NCBI RefSeq assembly: GCF_033807535.1
Contig: NZ_CP136856.1
Span: 1,359,001 to 1,423,000 of the forward strand
Direction of reading: 5' to 3'
DNA length: 64,000 bases
From: Oceanisphaera sp. IT1-181
Lineage (GTDB): Bacteria > Pseudomonadota > Gammaproteobacteria > Enterobacterales > Aeromonadaceae
The notes under the pieces were generated by a model. It worked only from the letters and a program-made list of their open reading frames with translations, was not told the origin of the DNA and made no database searches. The position numbers and the translations under genes are program-made. Positions 52,685 through 61,107 of the stretch are shown one piece after another (within the stretch, counting starts at the first letter, position 1; each line of letters begins with the position of its first letter).

Positions 52685-53630
52685 GATTAGGTTCATCTTG
52701 CTCAGGATATTGAACACTTACTTTAATAATTGAAATATACGGCAAAGTGCCGAAATCAATTAGATCATCATTTGAGCCATAGGTTTCTGCATTGACCTGG
52801 GCGTCTTGCGAAAAGCGCTTGTGAACAGTGAAGGAGAAAATATCTGAAGAATAATGGCGTTTTTGTCTGTCATAACCTTTCATTTCTACGCCTTTATATC
52901 TGTTCTCTAGATCTAACACCATTCTTGACCATTCGCACTTAGCCGGTGCAATGATTTCTTTTCCAAGGCTAGAACCGCTATACATCTCTAAGAGCGCTTC
53001 CGTTAAGCCTTGCCCAACAACCATCTCATTGGATGTTTCTCTTTTTGGCCACGTTACATGAAAAGGTGAGCAGTTAAAAATAAAGACATGAAACCAGCAG
53101 CGCTTCTTTGGCATCAACAAAAATCGAGCACAATCTGAAAGGCCTTCTTTTACGCTTGAGTCTAATAAATATTTTCCAATTATTTTGGAAGTCTTACTCA
53201 CGCCAACATTTAAAGTTAACTCATCTCTCCTATCAAGCTTCTCAAATAATTCTCGCTCTTTTTTTGTAGAATTACCACTATCAATCTTCCTAGGGTGAAT
53301 TGTGTTCTTTCCTTGTAGTAATATGCCTTTTCTACAAATTTTATCCCCCTTATAATTTAGCTCTTCAACTATATAAAGTAAGTCTGCCAATTCACACTTG
53401 ACTTTCTTAGTTCTAGCTTTTGCAGTCGCCTGAGGTGTACCATCAATCCAGATAGAATTTACTTGTACGGAGCATGGTCGACGATGAAGTCTATTAAATT
53501 CAACGACTCTTTCGGCGAGCAAATTTAAATAGTCTCTGTGATGCAGATGGCGTAAAGCCCAACGCTCTAAAGAGCGACCTTTCTGTAGTCTTTTAATCCA
53601 AAACCAATACTGCCAATCAGAATATTGCAC
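52665..53630 (-). CDS. Hypothetical protein, 3' end overwritten by group II intron
   Basis: 321 residues, no family recognised. N-terminus rich in aromatic and basic residues (YSDWQYWFWIKRLQKGRSLERWALRHLHH). The last seven codons (NRVAEGF) read antisense into the 3' terminus of the group II intron, so the native C-terminus was lost when the intron inserted. A partial attC lies 16 bases before its start, so it is probably the most distal surviving cassette gene. Lower GC than the chromosome core by eye. Confidence 0.6.
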   Translation of the reverse strand: MQYSDWQYWFWIKRLQKGRSLERWALRHLHHRDYLNLLAERVVEFNRLHRRPCSVQVNSIWIDGTPQATAKARTKKVKCELADLLYIVEELNYKGDKICRKGILLQGKNTIHPRKIDSGNSTKKERELFEKLDRRDELTLNVGVSKTSKIIGKYLLDSSVKEGLSDCARFLLMPKKRCWFHVFIFNCSPFHVTWPKRETSNEMVVGQGLTEALLEMYSGSSLGKEIIAPAKCEWSRMVLDLENRYKGVEMKGYDRQKRHYSSDIFSFTVHKRFSQDAQVNAETYGSNDDLIDFGTLPYISIIKVSVQYPEQDEPNRVAEGF

Positions 53631-53645
53631 ATACTCTCCAGTGAA

Positions 53646-53690
53646 CCTAACGCCACGTTAAGCGGCAAAAAATTGTTGGCTAAAATTTTG
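53646..53690 (-). other. Partial attC site (simple-site half)
   Basis: On the minus strand, GCCAACAATTTTTTGCCGCT, then AACGTGGCGTTAGG, matches the right half of the attC sites at 54957 and 58275 and ends in the core GTTAGG. The left half is not visible. It closes a short cassette (about 53690-53868) with no gene. Confidence 0.5.
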
Positions 53691-53867
53691 AATGAAGCAC
53701 ACCGAATGTTCGACTGGATGCCCAGCTGAGATCTCAAAGATTGAGATTCAGAGCCAAGTACCCTGTTCCGGCTCTCCGACAGACGATGCTGATGTTGCCC
53801 GTTTGCACCGCTACTTCGGCTTTCAAAGAACTATGTTAATTGACTCCGAAACTGGCTGACTGCTACT

Positions 53868-53952
53868 CATAACGCCGCCAACACAGGCGAGCGTAGCGAG
53901 TCCAGCCAGCCAGCCAGCCAGCTTGCTGGCGTTTGTGATTGGCCTTGTTAGC
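53868..53952 (-). other. attC recombination site 1
   Basis: On the minus strand it runs from GCTAACAAGGCC to GGCGGCGTTATG with an imperfect palindrome between (AAACGCCAGC...GTTGGCGGCG) that contains a short GGCT tandem repeat. Position directly after a stop codon and the RYYYAAC / GTTRRRY ends are typical of integron cassettes. Confidence 0.7.
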
Positions 53953-54922
53953 TTACTTTTTCCAATGTATAAATAATTCCTTGACGAGGTAATACTCCAC
54001 CTTCCACTTTGAAATTTTTATGAGTATCACCCTCAGAAATTATTTTTAACTCATTGGATAAAGATGGATAGACAGTAAATCTATAGCCTTTTGGAAATAC
54101 AGCATTTATATTCAAATCAATTATTGGATACTTGGTGTGTTGACAATCATATACTGTACCAGGGAAGATTGTCGAATACTCAAAAGTTGATTCTATATAA
54201 TCATTAGATGGAACTGTTACAGTATAATTAACCAACTTCCCACCATTTTCTGTATCTCCAATTGTGATGTTTTTATTATTATCGGTATTCAATGGATCAT
54301 ATTCAATTAAAGCGGTGCCGTCACTCGATAGACACCTAGCCATATTTATAGTTTGATCCCCTGAAGATAGAGGTTCCATAACTATTTTCACAGGATCAGT
54401 AACAGGCTCTTTACTAACATTATGTAATTCATAATGTGTTGTAGCCGTCATTTTAATCCCCCCATCAACCTCTTCAAAAACATGCGTCCAATGAGCTTTT
54501 TTTCGTATTGCTTTGTTTTCTATTATTTCAGTTTTTACTATTTGGAATATTTCTTTCGGGATAAGGGTTTTGAAAAGAGCATCAAATACATTTACATTTA
54601 CTGCTTCCCTTAACTTCTCTAACTCCTCTTCATGCTTTTCTTTTTGGTCTTGCTCTAACTTCCTTGCCACAAATATTGTAGCGAACAGAGCTACAGCTAA
54701 ACCATAGAAAAAATTTGCAATCAACTTATAGCTCTGAACAATAGTTGGAACAACAACTATTGTTTTAGTTTCTGTCTGATTCGGACCCGTAGCCACATTT
54801 ACACTTTGATAAGTTACAGGGTAGTTGTTCGCTTGGAAGTCAATGGCAACACCAACTATTACTACAGATAAAATGAATAATATCCACCCAAATAATTTTG
54901 CATAATATTTTTTTTGACTCAT
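53948..54922 (-). CDS. Cassette-encoded membrane protein, unknown
   Basis: 324 residues from the ATG at 54922 (MSQKKYYAKLFGWILFIL), chosen because GAGGTGA precedes it and because the longer frame would run into the neighbouring attC. Two membrane helices (about residues 9-29 and 66-88) flank a short loop; then a charged helix (ARKLEQDQKEKHEEELEKLREAV) and a mostly beta cytoplasmic domain of about 200 residues. No family recognised. Membrane anchor plus large sensor-like domain could fit a defence or stress role, which is a guess. Confidence 0.7.
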   Translation of the reverse strand: MSQKKYYAKLFGWILFILSVVIVGVAIDFQANNYPVTYQSVNVATGPNQTETKTIVVVPTIVQSYKLIANFFYGLAVALFATIFVARKLEQDQKEKHEEELEKLREAVNVNVFDALFKTLIPKEIFQIVKTEIIENKAIRKKAHWTHVFEEVDGGIKMTATTHYELHNVSKEPVTDPVKIVMEPLSSGDQTINMARCLSSDGTALIEYDPLNTDNNKNITIGDTENGGKLVNYTVTVPSNDYIESTFEYSTIFPGTVYDCQHTKYPIIDLNINAVFPKGYRFTVYPSLSNELKIISEGDTHKNFKVEGGVLPRQGIIYTLEKVS

Positions 54923-54956
54923 TATCACCTCGGTGGTTATCAAATAGACAATCGGC

Positions 54957-55050
54957 GAACGCCTCGTTAAGAGGCAAAAAAATTGTTGGCTAAAATGTTG
55001 AGGAACGAAAACAGCCAACTGTTTTTTTGTCCTTTTAAACGACTTGTTAG
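54957..55050 (-). other. attC recombination site 2
   Basis: Minus strand: CTAACAAGTCGTTTAAAAGG ... GTTGGCTGTTTTCGTTCC ... AGCCAACAATTTTTTTGCC ... AACGAGGCGTTCG. Inner arms GTTGGCT / AGCCAAC and outer arms GTCGTTTAAAAGGAC-type pair as in chromosomal-integron attC sites. Near-identical in layout to the site at 58275. Confidence 0.85.
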
Positions 55051-55066
55051 TTTTTGTTTAGCAAAA

Positions 55067-55984
55067 CTATTTTCCTATTTTACCCATAGATTTCATATAA
55101 CTGTCCAGTTGCCCCATTGAACTTAACATTCTAAATGGGTTACTTCGAGCAGCGTCATCCTCATGAGCTTCAGTTATGCTACACCAAGGACATAAATCGC
55201 TCTCTGCTATTAATGGTTCTGAGCAACTATCGCAAGTATTGGACGCAATTAAAATATCGCTATCAGAGAAGGTGAAAACATCATTAGACTCATTTTTCAT
55301 ATATGGTTTCGGGTGGCTTTTACCGATTACTAACTCATACCAAGTCAATTCATTTTCTTTAGCTATTTCCTGCGCTAAGCCAACGCTTTCCTTAGGGTAT
55401 TTTGAACCAATAATAATACCAGTCACCAAATCACAGGGAATGTATAAAATATAATTCCCTGCTACTTTCTCCGTTACCTTTTTCATATCAACAAACCGGC
55501 ATTCTTGCTCATATTTCCAGTCATCGTATTTAGCAAAATATGATTCAACAAAAATATATTCTTGTAAGGCATACGAGTGACGTGGTTTTTTTAAAACAGC
55601 GGCTCTTTGAAGGATAGGTTGAAGATGCTCACTTGGCGCATCTCTATAAGTAACATCCCAAAGAGGGTTACCTTTAAAATGTTCTTGCAACTTCTCTAAC
55701 TCAAACTCTAATACGAAACCTGTATGGTTATTTGCATAATGCGCCCACATAGGGGCAACAATCGGAGACTTAGAAAAACATGTTGTAGGACTTTGTGGAA
55801 TATCAGAAATAATATCATTGTAAAAAGCAAGTTGATCCGCAGGAGTGTTTAAATCCATACCAAGAAAAAGCTCATAGGGATCATTATAATCCTGTGGTAA
55901 AGAGCATTTTACACCACAAAATCCTTCTTTTTGGAAAACGAGTTGGATTACATCATTTGAAAAGTATTTATATATTTTTGACAT
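55067..55984 (-). CDS. DUF2971-like protein with C-terminal zinc ribbon
   Basis: 305 residues. The opening YKYFSNDVIQLVFQKEGF and the pattern CSLPQDYNDPYELF, CFSKSPIVAPMWAHYANNHTGFVLEF, YAKYDDWKYEQECRFV match the DUF2971 family (often in defence islands; activity not established). A C-terminal CDSC ... CPWC pair suggests a zinc ribbon not found in all members. In an integron cassette between attC sites 2 and 3. Confidence 0.75.
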   Translation of the reverse strand: MSKIYKYFSNDVIQLVFQKEGFCGVKCSLPQDYNDPYELFLGMDLNTPADQLAFYNDIISDIPQSPTTCFSKSPIVAPMWAHYANNHTGFVLEFELEKLQEHFKGNPLWDVTYRDAPSEHLQPILQRAAVLKKPRHSYALQEYIFVESYFAKYDDWKYEQECRFVDMKKVTEKVAGNYILYIPCDLVTGIIIGSKYPKESVGLAQEIAKENELTWYELVIGKSHPKPYMKNESNDVFTFSDSDILIASNTCDSCSEPLIAESDLCPWCSITEAHEDDAARSNPFRMLSSMGQLDSYMKSMGKIGK

Positions 55985-56013
55985 TTGAATCGATCATCCA
56001 TGTACGAGAAAAA

Positions 56014-56105
56014 CTAACGCCTCATTAAGAGGCTAAATATAGTGGGCTATAATTGAGCGGAGCGAGAGCCCACTGTATTTAGTCCAGCTTGAATGATTTG
56101 TTATG
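56014..56105 (-). other. attC recombination site 3
   Basis: Minus strand: CATAACAAATCATTCAAGC ... CAGTGGGCTCTCGCTCCG ... ATAGCCCACT ... AGCCTCTTAATGAGGCGTTAG. Complete inner arms (AGTGGGCT / AGCCCACT) and both core sites. Confidence 0.88.
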
Positions 56106-56855
56106 TACTCCATTGATAACACCATGTGCCAGCTTATCTAGATACCCTTTTGCTATGCTCGCTACGAATGAATGCGCTTCTGACAGCTCCATACTTGGGG
56201 TTTTATTTTCTTTGACTGCTTGCTTAAATCCATGCCTAGAATCCAAACCTGATAAGGTATAGTTGTTAGCCGTATTCGTAAAAGCTTTCCTTAACTTCTT
56301 ATCTACCGTAATTTCCACACCTGATTTTTTTGACAACACTTCTAGCGTCTCAAGAGTTTTATAATAGTTTATATAACTACCTTCAACAGCGAAGTATTTT
56401 AATATCAAATAAGCGTCTTCGCGCTCGGTGGCTAAGTTCATCATAAAAAAACGAACATCTAATTCTTTTACTTTTTCAAACTCTTTTTTATATAGATAGT
56501 CTGAAATATTTGGTTTCCCTAAAAGAGCTACTATATTTCTTTTGGGAGGTTTACCAACCCTAACTCCATCATGCAATAGCTCGGCTAATTCAAGCTTTCG
56601 CACATATTTAGATAATATTGACGAAATCCCATTGTATAAACTAGCCAACTCGTATCCTACTTGCCATACAACTTCAGGATCGTCTTCGTCATTAAAATAT
56701 ACAGATGAAAGGCGAAAATCATCATTCATGCAGTCATTGTGGTGGTCAACCCCACCAGAAATATCAAAGTATAAATTCTGACGCCCTTCAGAGTAACCTC
56801 TAAAATATCGAGAGTCCCCGTCTAAATAGAACTCCCATTTTATCGCATCGGTCAA
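56079..56855 (-). CDS. Cassette-encoded hypothetical protein
   Basis: 258 residues, no family recognised. N-terminal part (about 1-60) is beta-like and acidic (YLDGDSRYFRGYSEGRQNLYFDISGG, FNDEDDPEVVW); the rest is helical and lysine-rich. Its 3' end overlaps the left core of attC site 3, normal for a cassette gene. Confidence 0.65.
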   Translation of the reverse strand: MTDAIKWEFYLDGDSRYFRGYSEGRQNLYFDISGGVDHHNDCMNDDFRLSSVYFNDEDDPEVVWQVGYELASLYNGISSILSKYVRKLELAELLHDGVRVGKPPKRNIVALLGKPNISDYLYKKEFEKVKELDVRFFMMNLATEREDAYLILKYFAVEGSYINYYKTLETLEVLSKKSGVEITVDKKLRKAFTNTANNYTLSGLDSRHGFKQAVKENKTPSMELSEAHSFVASIAKGYLDKLAHGVINGVHNKSFKLD

Positions 56856-56870
56856 AACTATCTCCTAATA

Positions 56871-56942
56871 TATAACGCCGCGCTCTGCGGCAAATTTGGA
56901 GCGCAGCGGAAAATTTGTCCGGCAGCAGCGCTTTGTTAAACG
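56871..56942 (-). other. attC recombination site 4
   Basis: Minus strand: TTTAACAAAGCGCTGCTGCC ... CCGCTGCGCTCC ... GCCGCAGAGCGCGGCGTTATA. Short (72 bp) attC with inner GGAC/AATTT arms and both core sites. Confidence 0.82.
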
Positions 56943-58258
56943 TTTGATATGACGAATTTGATACCATATCCATTAAATCTATGGTTAGGCCAATACTCTA
57001 CAATCAATGAGATTTTTTTATCCTCAAATTTTTCAGAATAAGGCTCACAACTTGAAATAGCATTTTTCATTTCTTCAGACAAAGGCTGACTTAAGCTAGA
57101 GATGCTTAACGCTTCTGCCTTCTCCTTTAACATGTCACACGCCTGCTGAGATCTCGCAGCATCATTCACGTTAACTTCAAGCTTTAGTACGTTTGAAACT
57201 TCTTCAGAACCTTCAACATAGTAAGCGATATTGTCCGCAAAAAAGCCCTCGCCAAACTCTTTCATTGGAGATAATGCAGACCATTCCTCTTCGAACAGCC
57301 TATTATAGAAACCTGTATTAATTCCTTCGCTTACAAGGAAGTCTTTCGCCTGATAAGGACTCCAGCCTTGATCTTTCGAAACTTCCTTTGGGTTTCTCTC
57401 AGATGATCTCACTTTAAATATATGTTTAAAGGTGCCCACCAAATCAGAGTGTGTGGCTATATTTTCTCTGGCGACTTGATATGACCATCGCTCGAGCAGG
57501 CTTACACGAACATTGAACAATACAAAAGCGTAGAGCTTGGCAGCATACCTAAGAAATCTATCTTTTATCGAGAATTTAAGACGAATAAAGGCCTGCTCAT
57601 ATGTTGAATAAACCAACATAAAAAACAAAAAAGGCAAGTAAGAAAAAGTCAACAAAGGAGGAACAAAGAAGTCATACGTGGTTTTTTCTTTGCCAAACTC
57701 ACCAAAATTGGTCGTCAGCATGTACAAAGTATATGCAATTATGACTACCCCGAAAAAAGATAAGAAATATTCTAGCAGAACCTTTACTTGATGATATTTC
57801 TTGTCAGACTCAGCTATTGCTAGCATTGTGCCGATTAATGCCAAAACCGGGACTAGAAGAACCTCGACCAAAAGAGGGAATGTATATACGCCAACGACAA
57901 ATTGAAGAATTGCCAGTAGTTTCAAACTATCTATAACTGAGTGTTTAAAGAAGCTGTTATCTTCTTTGATCTGTTCAAGCTTAAATAGCGACATAAACCC
58001 AACAGAAACACACCAAAAAACAGTGTTTTTTAATTGTTCAGCATTCCATAGCTCTAACTCGGAAAGCCAATAAATGACAACCGCCATGTAGGCAATCATC
58101 AAACAAAGGGCGAACATTATTTGTCTTGCAAAGAAAGCTGTCAAAACGCCTTTAAAGGCTTTTCTGACCTCAGCCATTTTTGAGGATGAAAGAATATAAA
58201 ACGAAATTGCCAGCAGCCACAACGCAATTGCAATTTCTCGATTATTTAAAATATCCAC
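56936..58258 (-). CDS. Cassette-encoded polytopic membrane protein, unknown
   Basis: 440 residues. About six or seven hydrophobic helices in the first 245 residues, then a soluble C-terminal domain of about 195 residues (VGTFKHIFKVRSSERNPKEV ... WPNHRFNGYGIKFVISNV). No family recognised. Overlaps the start of attC site 4. In other mobile defence genes a membrane half plus soluble half is common, but nothing here proves such a role. Confidence 0.68.
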   Translation of the reverse strand: MDILNNREIAIALWLLAISFYILSSSKMAEVRKAFKGVLTAFFARQIMFALCLMIAYMAVVIYWLSELELWNAEQLKNTVFWCVSVGFMSLFKLEQIKEDNSFFKHSVIDSLKLLAILQFVVGVYTFPLLVEVLLVPVLALIGTMLAIAESDKKYHQVKVLLEYFLSFFGVVIIAYTLYMLTTNFGEFGKEKTTYDFFVPPLLTFSYLPFLFFMLVYSTYEQAFIRLKFSIKDRFLRYAAKLYAFVLFNVRVSLLERWSYQVARENIATHSDLVGTFKHIFKVRSSERNPKEVSKDQGWSPYQAKDFLVSEGINTGFYNRLFEEEWSALSPMKEFGEGFFADNIAYYVEGSEEVSNVLKLEVNVNDAARSQQACDMLKEKAEALSISSLSQPLSEEMKNAISSCEPYSEKFEDKKISLIVEYWPNHRFNGYGIKFVISNV

Positions 58259-58274
58259 GAGCTTCCTTGTGCAT

Positions 58275-58371
58275 TTAACGCCTTGCTAAGAGGCAAAAAA
58301 TTGTTTGCTAAAATGTTTGAGGAACGAAAAACAGCAAACTGTTTTTTGTCCTTTTGAGCAACTTGTTAGGG
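58275..58371 (-). other. attC recombination site 5
   Basis: Minus strand: CCCTAACAAGTTGCTCAAAA ... CAGTTTGCTG ... AGCAAACAATTTTTTGCC ... AGCAAGGCGTTAAA. Arms GTTTGCT / AGCAAAC; close relative of site 2. Confidence 0.87.
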
Positions 58372-59340
58372 CTACTCTTCTGCACACTCTGCAATCATTT
58401 TTTCCATAATTTCAAGCAAGTCACTTGAAATTAGTTTTTTATTCTTTTTTACAAGATCTGTATAGAAGTCAAACACGTCATCATCACTAAAAATCCATTT
58501 AACCTGATCGTTTTCTAAACATGCTTCTATTAACTGCTTCACCTGTGTTGTACTAAAGTCATCAAATTTTGAAAGTCTATCGATTACACCATGTGTACGT
58601 ACAAAGTTTGAACTTTGATATAATGCTTTTATTTCAATTTCTTTTTCAAATTCACTAGCCAATTTAATATCTGGATAATTTGCTTTAAAAAACTGTGACA
58701 AACGGCGATAAAAAATAATCTCAGATTCTTTTTTATGAGACCACTCTTTTACTAAAAAATCTTTTGGCAAGTTTTCATCCAACACCGAATAATAATCTTT
58801 ATCATCGGCAACGAAGTGTAATTCTTCTTTTTCTGGAAGAGTTAAGATTAAAGCGTCCCAATTGATAGCATCCCCAATAGAACCATTTTTTCCTGGAGGG
58901 TTACCAACATCTAATCTCAATCTTGCATATTTCAATACCTCTTTCGAAGTCTCAATGCGCTTTGCAGCGTTGAATAACTCGGTAATTTTTTCATCTGCTT
59001 TGAACTTGCTAGATAAAGCATCTTTTGTAATTTTTTTTAATAACTTTGAATGTACCTTTCCATATGCTGACTGTAATTCTTTCAACACACCGTATTCATC
59101 ATAATCTTTACAGAATTGGGGAAATGCCCCTTTAATTTTATGTTCTTTTAGTTTTTTAATTGCATCATGGACTTTTACTTCTCTATTTCTAGAAAACTCA
59201 TCTACCACTTGCTCTGTGAGCCAAAGTCTAATCTCTTTCTGTTTGATTAAGACTGCAAGTTTATGAATCTCTTCAAGATCATCGTTACTCAAATGGTAAA
59301 AAGATAAAAATACATTTGTATCAATAAATAAATTTTTCAA
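58372..59340 (-). CDS. PIN-domain protein (probable RNase), cassette-encoded
   Basis: 322 residues. Begins KNLFIDTNVFLSFYHL with the first PIN aspartate (Asp7), then EQVVDEFSRN (Glu), and a later acidic pair in GDAINWDALILTLPEKEELHFVADDKDY, together a four-acid PIN-like nuclease site (DUF4935-type length and spacing). The C-terminal 150 residues are helical and unassigned. Stand-alone PIN proteins in cassettes may act as toxins or in phage defence; no antitoxin gene is next to it. Confidence 0.78.
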   Translation of the reverse strand: MKNLFIDTNVFLSFYHLSNDDLEEIHKLAVLIKQKEIRLWLTEQVVDEFSRNREVKVHDAIKKLKEHKIKGAFPQFCKDYDEYGVLKELQSAYGKVHSKLLKKITKDALSSKFKADEKITELFNAAKRIETSKEVLKYARLRLDVGNPPGKNGSIGDAINWDALILTLPEKEELHFVADDKDYYSVLDENLPKDFLVKEWSHKKESEIIFYRRLSQFFKANYPDIKLASEFEKEIEIKALYQSSNFVRTHGVIDRLSKFDDFSTTQVKQLIEACLENDQVKWIFSDDDVFDFYTDLVKKNKKLISSDLLEIMEKMIAECAEE

Positions 59341-59367
59341 CGATAACTCCTATAGTTATGAATGTAG

Positions 59368-59438
59368 CCCTAACGCTTGGCTTTGCGGCGTGCCGGAGCG
59401 CAGCGTAGGTTCGTCCGCCAACAGCCACTGGTTATGTG
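59368..59438 (-). other. attC recombination site 6
   Basis: Minus strand: CATAACCAGTGGCTGTTGGC ... CGCTGCGCTCCG ... GCCAAGCGTTAGGGC. 71 bp; both core sites and palindromic arms (GTGGCTGTTGGCGG / CCGCAAAGCCA-type). Confidence 0.8.
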
Positions 59439-59446
59439 ATGGTAGC

Positions 59447-59848
59447 TCAATCTAGTAGCCCCTCGAACGCTGGCACTTTCTCTAACTCCCCATCCCAGAC
59501 AGCTTTGCTGGATGAAAAGATATGGGCTGTTGGCGCCATAGATATTTCAGTGTCCAAGCATCCTGCGGGAACGACGAGCAAGCCTGGGATCTGAGTGTTT
59601 GGCAATGCTGAGCCACACAGTTTACAAAAGCTTTTGGTATGACGAGTGCCTGGAAGCGTAAAGGAAGTCACAGCACCTGCACCCGACCGCCAGAGCAATT
59701 TAGCTGACTGTGAGAATAGGCTTGCCGCATGAGCCGAACCCGTATCTTTTTGGCAATGCTGACAATGACACAGGTAAAAGCTATCGAAGTCACCTTTTAC
59801 CTCAAAGCTCACAGTGCCACACAGACAAGAACCGAAGTAATCAGTCAT
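59447..59848 (-). CDS. GFA (CENP-V/Gfa) family protein
   Basis: 133 residues from the ATG at 59848 (MTDYFGSCLCGTVSF), preceded by AGGGA; an ATG 15 bases upstream is also in frame. Zinc-binding pattern of the glutathione-dependent formaldehyde-activating fold: CLCG, CHCQHCQ, FCKLCGSALP. Many GFA proteins act on small aldehydes or disulfides; the substrate is unknown. It is in a cassette orientation like its neighbours, with an attC after it. No attC or attI is certain on its upstream side. Confidence 0.82.
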   Translation of the reverse strand: MTDYFGSCLCGTVSFEVKGDFDSFYLCHCQHCQKDTGSAHAASLFSQSAKLLWRSGAGAVTSFTLPGTRHTKSFCKLCGSALPNTQIPGLLVVPAGCLDTEISMAPTAHIFSSSKAVWDGELEKVPAFEGLLD

Positions 59849-59863
59849 CAAAATCCCTACCAT

Positions 59864-60633
59864 GGCCTGTGGATGAAATACACATAACAGCTAATTCAAC
59901 GACAAATGACATCTATACAAAAAGCACTTATTTCGCTGAGGCATAAATCTCATCATAAAAATTTTATTTTCTATCAAAAGCTTAAGACACAATAAAGTGA
60001 TGCCTCGGGGAATAAGCGTCAAATGTCGTTTTCCACGTAAGTTGTCTGTTTGCTTATCCATTTTACACTCACACCAACTATTCTATATTTTTCAGTGCTT
60101 TGTAAGCTTTGTAGATCCAAAATCATACCGTTCTGCGACAACTGTCGTATAGTTCCGCTTTCATCAAAATGTAATTATCACAGCCAGGCTCGAAAATACT
60201 ATTTTTTCACCAGGCCACAATCAGCAGCATTTTCCTGTAACAGGCACGATACCGCGCGAGCCTTGTGGGCGACCTTGCCTCTTATCTTCTCTGTTTTGAG
60301 GCTAATCTATGTCATCCAACTAGAATCATATGAAACCGCTCTATTATGACGCTGTAGGCTGCCTAATGGAAGAAGAGCCCCAGTGTGAACAACTAAATGC
60401 CGCAGCTGAAATATGTAAATAAAGGCAAGGTCAGTGGAGATAAGGCCGATTTTTATCTCATTTAACGAGAGTGTTGTGGGAGAGTAATAAAGCTGCATAC
60501 TCGAACCGCTCAGTGCGTTAAGCTTGGCGGAACTTGCCCCGTATAATTAAGCGTCGAGCGAGGTGCGCCTATAGCTCGAACTATCTCAAAGCTCAATCGT
60601 ATATTGGGGACTAGTAACCCTAGATGACACCTC
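59864..60633. other. Non-coding gap between the cassettes and the recombination module
   Basis: 770 bp, AT-rich, with only short frames of poor quality. A CTGTTATGTG (minus strand, near 59889) resembles the core end of an attC or attI but the rest of a site is not evident. No integron integrase gene is present. A 57-codon minus-strand frame starting at 60061 has no ribosome site or recognised family. Confidence 0.6.
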
Positions 60634-61107
60634 TCATTCTGACTTCCCGATTTTTTTTACATTAGAGGAGGGGAGGGAAGCTTCTTCAGCAAAGCTCTCA
60701 ACCATCAACCGGATGTCACGTGGTGTATTCAAGAATACATCAAGTTCATCAATCTGTTGTGCTCGAACTTCTTCTAACTCTTCCCTTAATGCCATGTTTT
60801 TGGCCTCAAGCTCAGCAATCCGCTTCCGTAGTAACGAACGGTGGGCATTACTATACTTAGGTAAAGAATCATTACTTAACCGTTTTTGAACGCTCTTTGC
60901 CTCTTTAAAGGCTTCTGCAATGATCTTTCTACCATTCCACTCTTTTTGACTAAGCATTTGTCTGTTAAACCCGTGACCAAAACGTTTCTTACTGTGAGCC
61001 ATAACACTAGCCCAAGTAACGGGAATATCAGAGTCTGGAAATAATTCGATCATTTTGGCAACCTTTCGTGCAAGTTGCTCTGTTAAAATTTCTTTCCTTC
61101 CCAACAT
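60634..61107 (-). CDS. Small coiled-coil protein of a mobile-element module (GmtX-like, tentative)
   Basis: 157 residues. N-terminal helical, possibly DNA-binding part (EILTEQLARKVAKMIELFPDS), a basic middle (KKRFGHGFNRQML, EAKSVQKRLSN), and a coiled coil at about 95-125 (LLRKRIAELEAKNMALREELEEVRAQQ). It starts two bases after the stop of the preceding recombinase-like gene, so they form one operon. Size, order and company fit GmtX of gamma-mobile-trio elements or TnpC-like accessory proteins. The name is inferred, not confirmed. Confidence 0.5.
   Translation of the reverse strand: MLGRKEILTEQLARKVAKMIELFPDSDIPVTWASVMAHSKKRFGHGFNRQMLSQKEWNGRKIIAEAFKEAKSVQKRLSNDSLPKYSNAHRSLLRKRIAELEAKNMALREELEEVRAQQIDELDVFLNTPRDIRLMVESFAEEASLPSSNVKKIGKSE

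Noticed and set aside
60050..60349. A 99-codon plus-strand frame in the gap near 60 kb
   Set aside because: No ribosome site, cysteine/leucine-rich shadow-like composition and no recognised family.
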